NCBI RefSeq assembly: GCF_012272835.1
Contig: NZ_JAAWWK010000002.1
Location: forward strand, 463,451-527,450
Direction: 5' to 3'
Source: Spongiibacter thalassae
GTDB taxonomy: Bacteria; Pseudomonadota; Gammaproteobacteria; Pseudomonadales; Spongiibacteraceae
DNA length: 64,000 nt
Positions within the stretch are counted from its first letter, which is position 1, and every line of letters begins with the position of its first letter. A program made the translations under genes and the position numbers. Under the pieces are notes generated by a model. The model was not told the DNA's origin. It made no database searches and saw only the letters and a list, made by a program, of their open reading frames with translations. Shown here piece by piece: positions 17,571 through 25,241 of this stretch.

Positions 17571-19047
17571 TGTCCCCTCCGTGTGCGTTGCTATACTGTT
17601 TGGCTAATGACAGCCCGAGCCCGGAGCCCTCTTTGTTGTATTGCATTGAAGAGGGTGACTGGTAAAACGCCTCAAATATTCGAGTGCGCTCTGAACTCGG
17701 AATCCCTGGTCCTTCATCGGCAACATCGACTACCACATTCGTGTCGTTGGTATACAACTTGATCTCGATGTGTCCGCCCTGTGGCGAAAACTTCACAGCA
17801 TTGGAGATCAAGTTATCCAGCACTGTGGTGATCTGCCCGGTGTCGGCGTAGATCGTGACAGCATCAAGTGTGGTGTCTACAGATAACTCTTTGGCACGAA
17901 TTTGCAGCTGATGTTCCCTAGTGACGCCTAAAATTTGTTCATCGAGCCGGAATTCCTGCTGATCGAAGCTCTGGAAGGGCTGCATGGAAACACTGTAGTT
18001 GAGTAAATCATCAATTTGCTGTTGAAGATTGACACAATTGCGCTGAAGAATACCGGCGATTTCCCGTTGTTCGTCGTTCAATGTGCCGGCGATGCCTTCG
18101 GACAGCAGGCTGGTGCCCTCGCGCAAACTGGCCAGGGGAGTTTTCAGTTCATGGGAAAAGTGTTGCAGGAAGCGCTGTTTGCGGCTTTCCAGTAACTGCA
18201 ACTGGCTGCGTAACCATTCCAGTCGAGCGCCGAGTTCTCGAATATCCCGCGGGCCTTTCAATTCTATGGTGTTGTCGAGGTTGCCATTGCCAATCTGAAG
18301 GATGCTGCGGTCTAGATCGCGCACGTAGCGCGATAGTGGTGGAATCACCCAGATGGCGACAAACAGTACCAGCGCAAGGGTAATCGTGCCCTCGAGGAAC
18401 AGTACCTGTCGGGTCGTCGCGGCGGTTTCCTTCATTTCCTTGACGCGTGTCTCGATGGTCTGGCTATTGTGGGCGATCAGCTCGGCGGCAATGTCCCGTA
18501 GCTCGGCGTAGACTTCTACGGTTTTACCGGCCTGTTCTGTGCCGGGACCTTCTGTAGCGAGAATATGGAATGCCAGCTTTTCCTTTTTCAGTAGAGTATC
18601 TATCGATTGCTCAACGCTGTTATTGAATTCAAGGGCCTTCAGATTGCCTGCGGTGTCCTGCAGTTTCTGGCGGAGTTGCGCGTAATTCGCCAGTAGACTT
18701 TCGTTGCCAAGTACCTGATAAATGCGTGCGCTGCGCTCCATGTCCTTGAGTAGCTCGGATAGCATCAGGCTGTGTTGCACGGCCTCGGTGGAATAGATTA
18801 CGGCCTGTTGGCCCTTCGAGGTGGCCTTCTCGAGGTAAACACCGGCGATAACCAGCGCGGTGACCAGCATAAACACCATCGCAAGCATGCTGGCGGAGAT
18901 GAGCTGGGTCAGCGATCTTGGATAAAGGGTCAGACGGCGAGCGGGCGACAGCTTTTGCCATAATCTCCGGTGTACGCGGGACGACTTGATGGGGCCGCTC
19001 TGTGCTACGGGTGTCCTGTCGTTTTCATGGTCAAAAAAAATAGTCAT
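17500..19047 (-). CDS. glrK: Sensor histidine kinase, GlrK (QseE) type
   Basis: I use the ATG at 19047 (515 residues); an upstream GTG at 19089 is possible but has no ribosome site. Two membrane helices (about 62-85 and 240-262) flank a periplasmic helical sensor domain and are followed by a HAMP segment. The dimerisation helix has the phospho-His motif HFSHELKTPLASLREG, nearly identical to that of E. coli GlrK. The HATPase domain has N, G1 and G2 boxes (LDNLISNAVKFS, DEGPGIP, GSGLGLSLAKQY). YPRSLTQLI before the first helix also matches GlrK. It phosphorylates the GlrR-type regulator encoded downstream. The signal is unknown; envelope stress is suggested for the family. Confidence 0.92.
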   Translation of the reverse strand: MTIFFDHENDRTPVAQSGPIKSSRVHRRLWQKLSPARRLTLYPRSLTQLISASMLAMVFMLVTALVIAGVYLEKATSKGQQAVIYSTEAVQHSLMLSELLKDMERSARIYQVLGNESLLANYAQLRQKLQDTAGNLKALEFNNSVEQSIDTLLKKEKLAFHILATEGPGTEQAGKTVEVYAELRDIAAELIAHNSQTIETRVKEMKETAATTRQVLFLEGTITLALVLFVAIWVIPPLSRYVRDLDRSILQIGNGNLDNTIELKGPRDIRELGARLEWLRSQLQLLESRKQRFLQHFSHELKTPLASLREGTSLLSEGIAGTLNDEQREIAGILQRNCVNLQQQIDDLLNYSVSMQPFQSFDQQEFRLDEQILGVTREHQLQIRAKELSVDTTLDAVTIYADTGQITTVLDNLISNAVKFSPQGGHIEIKLYTNDTNVVVDVADEGPGIPSSERTRIFEAFYQSPSSMQYNKEGSGLGLSLAKQYSNAHGGDIEVIDSNSGAHLRLMLPRQERPS

Positions 19048-19201
19048 AGCATTGTCCGGAATGGGTGTTGTCGCAGTGGATAACTCCACAGCATCGCCAT
19101 CTTTATTCTGACTTTTGCCTGACAGCTGGTTCCGCTACGACAACGGTGAGTGCGTCGGGTTCCCCTCATTCGGGTTGGGGCAAAGGTGGCTCTGATGGTC
19201 A

Positions 19202-20404
19202 TCAAAGCCGCTTCGCCAGGTAATCCAGCACCTCCTCGGGGGGCGATTGCGGGGTAAAACTTGCGCCGCCGTGGCTGATGCCGCGACTCCAGGCCCAGAT
19301 GGCATTGCCGAGAAACAATGGGTTGTCCCGGGCACCGCTGCTGTCCAGGGCGGTGATAACAGATTTAACGTAGGCGAGCTGTGAGGTCGCTGCTGCCTTA
19401 CTGTTTCGGCAAGGGGGGCCATTGCAGCCGACATACTCATGGACCGACGCAGCAGCGGGAATGCCGATCTTGAATGGCACCTTGGCCTGGTTCGCCCAAT
19501 CGTTGAGCTGGCTGAGCTGCTGCATCGCCATACGCGAATAATCGCTGACCGACGTCGCGTGGCCGAGGGGGCTGGCGTCCAGGTCGTAAATCGGCGCAAT
19601 CATATAGCCGTTGCGGTGAGTGTTAACAATTTCCGCCATATTGGCTGCGCTCAGGCTGTTTGGGGCCAACGCGCGTACTGGCGCGAACACGGAAAAAAAC
19701 CGTCCCTCCGGGTGGGCCGATGTCTTGCAGTTCACCCCTGCCAAGGAGCGGGTGCCGGAAAAGTTTTCGGCGATGCGCCGATAAAAGTAATACTGGCCAT
19801 TTTTGGTATCGAGATTGAGCGGCTCAATATCAAACTGTACGCCGTCTATCGTTGGGTCGGCGCACAGGCTGGCGCTGACTTTGTCGGCGAAGCCTTCTGC
19901 GAGGTGGCGGGGCAATTCGTTGAATCCTTCCAGACTGCCTTCATAGTCGCCGTTAACCACGCCGTCAATAACCGCCACGGCGGCCACACGGTGGCTGTCA
20001 TCCTGAGGTTTAACCCCTTGTCGGTAATGGGCCAGGCTGCTGCCCTTGTCGCTATCGCCCCGGCCCCTTTTTACAGGGGTGGCCAGACTCAGGATCAACT
20101 GGTCTTCTTTGCAGCGCTTGGCGTTTTTACCGGGGCAATACATCTCCAGACTGCCGTGATAGCTGTACACCGCGCTGAGGCGCTGGTGCTTGCCAGCGCG
20201 CCGGTTGTAGTCGTTAATCGCGTCAATGTGGTAGCCCGGTTGCAGCTGCCGGGGTTTTCCCGGCAGGTTCAGGCTGTCGTAAATCCAGGCACTATGGCCG
20301 GCGAGGCTGCTGTGGCGCTCGCCGGGGTTGGACGCGTAGCTGATCGCGCCCCCTATACCGAGTGCGCAGATGGCCGCAGCCGTCACGCGCTTGCTCCATT
20401 TCAT
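19202..20404 (-). CDS. Secreted GH18-like (chitinase-fold) protein cotranscribed with glmS
   Basis: The 400-residue protein has a signal peptide (residues 1-24). The segment DGVQFDIE (187-194) matches the GH18 DxxDxDxE catalytic motif, with the first Asp, third Asp and catalytic Glu194 present but the middle Asp replaced by Gln190. The surrounding pattern (AAVAVIDGVV ... NMAEIVNTHRNGYMIAPIYDLD ... WAWSRG) fits a TIM barrel with strand-end tryptophans. A substrate containing N-acetylglucosamine would be logical. Its start lies only ten bases after the glmS stop, so it is almost surely translated from the glmS message. Family assignment is moderate; activity is uncertain because of the Gln. Confidence 0.55.
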   Translation of the reverse strand: MKWSKRVTAAAICALGIGGAISYASNPGERHSSLAGHSAWIYDSLNLPGKPRQLQPGYHIDAINDYNRRAGKHQRLSAVYSYHGSLEMYCPGKNAKRCKEDQLILSLATPVKRGRGDSDKGSSLAHYRQGVKPQDDSHRVAAVAVIDGVVNGDYEGSLEGFNELPRHLAEGFADKVSASLCADPTIDGVQFDIEPLNLDTKNGQYYFYRRIAENFSGTRSLAGVNCKTSAHPEGRFFSVFAPVRALAPNSLSAANMAEIVNTHRNGYMIAPIYDLDASPLGHATSVSDYSRMAMQQLSQLNDWANQAKVPFKIGIPAAASVHEYVGCNGPPCRNSKAAATSQLAYVKSVITALDSSGARDNPLFLGNAIWAWSRGISHGGASFTPQSPPEEVLDYLAKRL

Positions 20405-20414
20405 TGCTGCTCTC

Positions 20415-22247
20415 CTATTCCACTGTCACGGATTTGGCGAGGTTGCGGGGTTGGTCTACGTTGTTACCCCGCATTACCGAGACGTGATATGCCAGCAGCT
20501 GCAGCGGAATGGTATACACCAGCGGCGCGAGGACCTCGTCCACCGTCGGCATGGTTAATACCTGACAGTCGTGGCTGGTGGAAAATTCCTCGGGCTTGTC
20601 GGTGAGAATAAACAATTGACCGCCCCGGGCAGCGACCTCCTGCAAGTTGCCCTGCATTTTCGCAAACAGCTTGCCGCCGGGGGCTGCTGCGATGATGGGC
20701 ATGTTCTCGTCGACCAGCGCCAGTGGCCCATGCTTCAGCTCTCCGCCGGGGTAGGCTTCGGCGTGGATGTAGGAGATCTCCTTCAGCTTGAGTGCGCCTT
20801 CCAGGGCAATGGGGTACATCACGCCGCGTCCGAGGAACAGGCTGTGCTCGCGATCCACCAGTTGTTCAGCCACCTCACTGATTTTGTCGTCCAGTGCGAG
20901 TGCCGCATCTACCGCAAAGCAGGCCTGTTTCAGTGATGTATTGGTGATGTCAGCTTCGACCTGGGGATCGAGTCCGTTTCGCCGAGCGAGAAACAGCGAC
21001 ACAATATTGAGTGCCAGCAATTGGGTGGTAAAGGCCTTGGTAGAAGCCACGCCGATTTCAGGTCCGGCCTGGGTGAGGAAGCTCAGATCGCTTTCCCGTA
21101 CCAGCGAACTGCTGCCGACATTACAGATGGCCAAGGTGGCGTGATAACCGGCTTCCCTGGCGTAGCGCAGCGCGGCCAGGGTGTCGGCGGTTTCGCCCGA
21201 CTGGGATAACACCACAAACAGGGTGTTGGCCGGCACCACAGGGCTGCGGTAGCGGAATTCGCTGGCGTGCTCGACCCCGCAGGGGATTTTGGCCAGTGAT
21301 TCAATGAGGTAGCGGCCGACCATTCCGGCATGATAGCTGGTGCCGCAGGCGCAAATTTGCACGGCCTTTACGCCGTCGAGCAGGGTGGACGCGGAGTCGC
21401 CCAGACAGCTTTCGTCGAGCCGGTCATTACTCAGCGCCGGGCTGAGGGTCTGACGAATCGCGGTGCTCTGCTCAAAAATTTCCTTCAGCATATAGTGGGG
21501 ATACTCCCCTTTGCTGACCGCGTTTTTTTCCAGCGTCGAGGTTTGAATCGGGCGCTCCGCCAGACGGTTGTAACGGTTGTAGACCTTGACCTCGTCGCCG
21601 GTAATATCGGCGACGTCGCCTTCCTCCAGATATATAAACCGTCGGGTTTCCGAGAGCAGCGCCGTCACGTCCGAGGCGACAAAGTTTTCCTTGTCGCCGA
21701 TTCCCACCACCAGGGGGCTGCCCAGACGGGCGGCAATCATGCGACCGGGCTCATCACTGCTGATCGCGGCAATGGCAAACGCGCCTTCCAGTTCGGGTAG
21801 GGTCGCTTGCACCGCGGCACGGAGCGAGCCCTCCCGCTGCAGGTGATAGTGAATACGGTGGGCGATCACTTCAGTGTCGGTTTGGGAGTCAAAGCGATAG
21901 CCGAGTTTGCTTAATTCTTCGCGCAACGGCTGATAGTTTTCGATAATGCCATTGTGAACCACAGCCACCATTTCAGTGGAAACATGGGGGTGGGCGTTGT
22001 GCTCCAGCGGCGAGCCATGGGTGGCCCAACGCGTATGGCCTATGCCCATAGTGCCAGACATGCCTGTTGCGGCGAGTTGTTTGGCAAGTTCGTCTACCTT
22101 GCCCACGGCGCGTTGTTTCGACAGTCCCGCACCGTTCAGCGTGGCGATGCCCGCAGAGTCGTAACCTCGATATTCGAGATTACGCAGGCCATCAACCAGA
22201 AGAGGGATAACATCGCGATTTGCGATTGCACCGACCAGTCCACACAT
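20415..22247 (-). CDS. glmS: Glutamine--fructose-6-phosphate aminotransferase (isomerizing)
   Basis: The 610-residue protein makes glucosamine-6-phosphate, the entry to peptidoglycan and lipopolysaccharide amino sugars. The N-terminal glutaminase domain begins MCGLVGAIANRDV, with Cys at position 2 becoming the N-terminal nucleophile. Two SIS isomerase domains follow (CGTSYHAGMVGRYLIESLA, SQSGETADTLAALRYA), and the protein ends in LAKSVTVE as in E. coli GlmS. Length is exactly typical. It is followed after ten bases by the GH18-like gene and, 3 kb on, by the GlrK/QseG/GlrR genes. I see no ribozyme-like leader, as expected for a gammaproteobacterium. Confidence 0.98.
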   Translation of the reverse strand: MCGLVGAIANRDVIPLLVDGLRNLEYRGYDSAGIATLNGAGLSKQRAVGKVDELAKQLAATGMSGTMGIGHTRWATHGSPLEHNAHPHVSTEMVAVVHNGIIENYQPLREELSKLGYRFDSQTDTEVIAHRIHYHLQREGSLRAAVQATLPELEGAFAIAAISSDEPGRMIAARLGSPLVVGIGDKENFVASDVTALLSETRRFIYLEEGDVADITGDEVKVYNRYNRLAERPIQTSTLEKNAVSKGEYPHYMLKEIFEQSTAIRQTLSPALSNDRLDESCLGDSASTLLDGVKAVQICACGTSYHAGMVGRYLIESLAKIPCGVEHASEFRYRSPVVPANTLFVVLSQSGETADTLAALRYAREAGYHATLAICNVGSSSLVRESDLSFLTQAGPEIGVASTKAFTTQLLALNIVSLFLARRNGLDPQVEADITNTSLKQACFAVDAALALDDKISEVAEQLVDREHSLFLGRGVMYPIALEGALKLKEISYIHAEAYPGGELKHGPLALVDENMPIIAAAPGGKLFAKMQGNLQEVAARGGQLFILTDKPEEFSTSHDCQVLTMPTVDEVLAPLVYTIPLQLLAYHVSVMRGNNVDQPRNLAKSVTVE

Positions 22248-22474
22248 AGTATTTCCTCAGTATTGCCAGTTATGCCGAGCGTCAGTGCTGCGGCTGATAC
22301 CGTTTACCGCCGAATCGATTGGCGGTGCCCGTGTTCAGCAGCCACAACGCAAACGATATGCCAGCAGCTTGCAAGCCAGAGCTGCCGGGCCTTTGGTAAG
22401 CACTGGGAAATATTTGCTGCATCTGATTCCCGGTTTTTGTCGCCGGATTGTGACAATGCCGCGAGTGAGAGGAC

Positions 22475-23227
22475 TTATCGGCGGCTGTTTCGCCGCCTTT
22501 TGAGTTGATGAATTTGTGCTTTAAAGTGGCGATCGACAATCACTTCGTCGAGATTTCGTTTGTTGACCTGGACAGTGCTATTGACATCAATATCATTGAT
22601 TTGGTCGCGTAACTCCTGGCGCATAGCCAGTTCTGTGCGCTGAAAGTTCTGCAAAATCGCCAGCTGTCGATCGCGGTAAATCGGATCGATGTGATGGTCG
22701 CCGGTGGTGTTTTCTTCGTTCTGCTCCGGGCGATAAATTCCGTGTCGCCGTATCCAAACAAGCTCCGCTTCCAAATGCTTCTCGGCAATATTGAGGTGGC
22801 GAATCGCGCGGGCGCGTCGTTTTATCAGTTCGTCAGCTTCAGCCCGGCGTGAGCGGAAATGCCACAGGCCGGTAAGAAATCCTTCGCCGCTGACTTTATC
22901 GTTGTAGTCGTTAATGTCGGCGACGATGAGTCCGAGTCGGGATTTCGCCTGGGCCATTCGCTGTTCAGCAGCCTGTAGTCGCTGTTGGGCAACAGGGTTG
23001 AGTTTTGCCCAGTCGGTGGGGGACAAAATTTGTGAAGGGCGGTTAATGGGAAGGTTGCTATTGAATCGGCCGGGGCGTCGCTGATGTAGTAATTCAGTTT
23101 GTCGTTGAAAGAAATGAATTTCGGCGTCCAGCGCCTTCATTAATTCTGAAAGCGGTACCCGCCACTCCGGGCGTTTCTCAAGTGCTTTGGCGTTGTCGTT
23201 ATCCAGTGTTTTTCGTTGTAGTTTCAC
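22475..23227 (-). CDS. Hypothetical helical protein
   Basis: The 250-residue protein is not one I recognise. It is highly charged and helical, with coiled-coil-like stretches (for example PVAQQRLQAAEQRMAQAKSR and RRAEADELIKRRARAIRHLNIAEKHLEAELVWIRR). It has no signal peptide or membrane segment. It ends in a basic tail (QLKRRRNSRR). It is likely cytoplasmic and could bind nucleic acid or a partner protein. It is read in the same direction as glmS, 227 bases upstream of it, and is divergent from the exopolysaccharide operon, so it could share a control region with either. Coding potential is good: a long frame with a consistent codon pattern. Confidence 0.6.
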   Translation of the reverse strand: MKLQRKTLDNDNAKALEKRPEWRVPLSELMKALDAEIHFFQRQTELLHQRRPGRFNSNLPINRPSQILSPTDWAKLNPVAQQRLQAAEQRMAQAKSRLGLIVADINDYNDKVSGEGFLTGLWHFRSRRAEADELIKRRARAIRHLNIAEKHLEAELVWIRRHGIYRPEQNEENTTGDHHIDPIYRDRQLAILQNFQRTELAMRQELRDQINDIDVNSTVQVNKRNLDEVIVDRHFKAQIHQLKRRRNSRR

Positions 23228-23456
23228 TGTGAATTCAGTCCCGTTAACTATTGAGCGCTAACCCTGCGCAGCGCATTGACCGTGTTGTTGTTTAAGCAAT
23301 TGCAGTCATTACAGATGCAAGAATCGGGCGAGGTTTTTGGCTGATTTCCGCAAAATTACCGCAAATCAATCTGTCCTCAGGGGCAAAAAACACGGCTTTT
23401 CTATTGCTGAAAATAGCGATTGTCGCCGATTGGCGACGCAATAAATGATAATAAAA

Positions 23457-23475
23457 ACATATAGATACGATATGT
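23457..23475. promoter_or_regulatory. Palindrome, candidate activator site
   Basis: ACATAT-AGATACG-ATATGT is a perfect six-base inverted repeat in an AT-rich stretch about 110 bases upstream of the sigma-54 promoter. Its position suits an enhancer-binding protein. No known consensus is matched. Confidence 0.4.
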
Positions 23476-23579
23476 CTTCCAGGTGGGTGTGCCGCTTTGG
23501 CAACAACCTGGGCGCCAATGTGTCAGGGAACTAATTGCTATGCCGTGTTAAACCCTGTGCCCACTGGGATTTCTGTCCC

Positions 23580-23595
23580 TTGGCACACTCTTTGC
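23580..23595 (+). promoter_or_regulatory. Sigma-54 (-24/-12) promoter
   Basis: T-TGGCAC-ACTCT-TTGC matches the sigma-54 consensus TGGCAC-N5-TTGC at every conserved base, with GG and GC exactly 12 bases apart. Transcription would begin near 23607 and run into the TolC-like gene at 23799. It predicts dependence on RpoN and on an AAA+ activator. One such activator, the GlrR type, is encoded 7 kb away, but its known TGTC-N10-GACA site is not seen here. Confidence 0.7.
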
Positions 23596-23798
23596 CCTTG
23601 CTTGGCCAACAGTGCGGATGTAGCGGTTTGCAATACCACCCCACATCACGCTGCGGGAGTCGTCGGAAAATTTTTCGACCCATCCCAACAACATCCCGGA
23701 ACTGGGTAGCTGAATGTTTAGTGCCCTCGACAGAAAGGGCGCGGCGAACAGCAGGATAGGCACCTCAACATGAATTCAGTAATGGGAGCGGTTATTAA

Positions 23799-25214
23799 AT
23801 GAAAAAAGTATACGGAGCATTATCGCTGGCAGTTGCCGTCGCGCTGAGCGGCGCCAGCATTTCGGCGATGGCGCAGGATGTGCCTGCTGGGCAAGCAGCG
23901 GCCAGCCCTGAAAGTCAGAGTCAGAGTGAAATGCCTTGGGCGGCGTTTCTGGAGCAGTTGCGCGAAGTGGCGATGTCTTCGCCGGCAATGATGGCGGAAT
24001 CGTCATTGCTCGAAGCTGAGCGGCAGAATTACTACGCAGAGCGTGGTGATCTGGGGCTTAATTTAAGCGTTAGTCATACGCGCTTTCCTGAAAGCTCAGG
24101 GTCAGAAATTGATGATGGTGCGGTCAGCGAGCTGGAAGAGTACTCCGAAGCTCGGTTGTCGCTCGACCTGATGCACCTGCTGGCGCGACGGGGTTCAGCG
24201 GTAGACGGCGCCAAAGCGAGAGTTGAAAGCGCGGAGTATGAAATGGCGCTGAAGGCGAACCAAGCCGCGGTAAATCTGATGGAAGACGCGGTGACTGCAT
24301 GGACCTATCGCTACCGCCGCGAGGCTTTGCGCAATGCACTGGCCGGAGTGGAAAGCGCCAAAGGAAAACTGCGTTTGTCGGAAAGTGCGGCGATGCCGGA
24401 AATTACCAAGGCGACGCCGGTGAAAGTGGCCGAGGCGATTATTCTGCACAGTGAGGTGAAGAATAAGCTCGATTCAATTTCTCCGTTGATTCCCAATATT
24501 CCCACGCCACCCGGTGATTTTTCCATGTTGCCGCTGACGCCTCCCAGTGGCGATGAGATTAACCAAGTGGCGAATCAGGATCTGAATGCACAGCGACTGC
24601 GTGCTGAATCCATGGCCTTCGCCGAAGAGGCGGAGTCGCTGCGTGGCAATGGCATGGCCCTGTCAATTTTCGGTGGATATGTCGAGAGAAAGAGCAGTCC
24701 CACCGACATTGACAGCGATACGGCGGCCAGCACCAGCGGGCCACAGTACGGGGTGCAATTGAATATCCCTCTGGGCAGCCGCCAATACCACCAACGCCGT
24801 GCGGCAGAGTACCAGGCCCACGCTGCTACGCTGGGGGCTAACGCGGCGGTTCGTCAAAGTCAGCGGGCGCTGGTGAAGCTGCGCGACCAATGGGCAGAGT
24901 CGGTGGCTCGGTTGAATCAGGCGCAGGAGTATATGCGTCAGCAAGCCACCCTGTTATCGCAAATGAAAAAGCGCTCGCGCTCACCCGGCTCGGGCCGTGC
25001 ACCGGAACCCTGGGAAGTGGATATGCAGGAAACGGTGTTCTGGAACGCTGTGGCCGACGTCTGGGAAGAACGCGCCCAGTGGATTCAGAACGCGCTCACC
25101 TGGGGTCTGTTAAACCCGCAGTATTTACACGCGCATAGCCGTGAACCGAATCCGGAAAGCAGCTACACGTTGTGCGCTCCCTATGGTGCCTGCGAAGACA
25201 TCGCTGGCCTGTAA
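23799..25214 (+). CDS. TolC-like outer-membrane efflux protein of the exopolysaccharide operon
   Basis: The 471-residue protein has a signal peptide (residues 1-25, cleavage after SAMA). It is mostly long heptad-like helices with two short strand regions (RGDLGLNLSVSHTRFP and GMALSIFGGYVERK ... YGVQLNIPLG), the pattern of TolC-family channels. The internal duplication typical of TolC is discernible: helix-strand-helix twice, each followed by AAV-rich helices. It should form a trimeric outer-membrane exit duct. A TolC-type duct next to a processive glycosyltransferase and an HlyD-like adaptor is unusual; alginate and similar systems use AlgE- or AlgK-type exits. It is the first gene after the sigma-54 promoter and 27 bases before the next gene. 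Confidence 0.75.
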   Translation: MKKVYGALSLAVAVALSGASISAMAQDVPAGQAAASPESQSQSEMPWAAFLEQLREVAMSSPAMMAESSLLEAERQNYYAERGDLGLNLSVSHTRFPESSGSEIDDGAVSELEEYSEARLSLDLMHLLARRGSAVDGAKARVESAEYEMALKANQAAVNLMEDAVTAWTYRYRREALRNALAGVESAKGKLRLSESAAMPEITKATPVKVAEAIILHSEVKNKLDSISPLIPNIPTPPGDFSMLPLTPPSGDEINQVANQDLNAQRLRAESMAFAEEAESLRGNGMALSIFGGYVERKSSPTDIDSDTAASTSGPQYGVQLNIPLGSRQYHQRRAAEYQAHAATLGANAAVRQSQRALVKLRDQWAESVARLNQAQEYMRQQATLLSQMKKRSRSPGSGRAPEPWEVDMQETVFWNAVADVWEERAQWIQNALTWGLLNPQYLHAHSREPNPESSYTLCAPYGACEDIAGL

Positions 25215-25241
25215 AACCCGAACGAAACAAGGTGTAACGCA

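Larger units (their letters stand above)
23228..23798. other. 571-base control region upstream of the exopolysaccharide operon
   Basis: No gene is supported here. The region carries three inverted repeats: GTCGCC-GATT-GGCGAC (23422-23437), ACATAT-N7-ATATGT (23457-23475), and a nested pair CCAGGT/ACCTGG (23479-23511) enclosing TGCC/GGCA. A sigma-54 promoter motif follows at 23580-23595. The order, palindromes about 70-150 bases upstream of a -24/-12 promoter, is that of an enhancer-binding-protein-controlled promoter. The long leader (about 190 bases to the first gene) could also hold post-transcriptional signals. Confidence 0.6.

Noticed and set aside
19439-20605. 388-residue open frame opposite the GH18-like and glmS genes
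   Set aside because: It crosses the junction of two genes on the other strand and has no signal peptide, domain or ribosome site.
22248-22474. glmS ribozyme or GlmY/GlmZ-like small RNA
   Set aside because: No ribozyme core or recognisable GlmY/GlmZ sequence or GlrR site was visible; glmS ribozymes belong to Gram-positive lineages.
22282-22539. Small open frame between glmS and the helical protein gene
   Set aside because: It overlaps the 3' end of the hypothetical gene in another frame and has no ribosome site.
23457-23595. GlrR binding sites upstream of the exopolysaccharide promoter
   Set aside because: No TGTC-N10-GACA match was found, so the activator is left unassigned.
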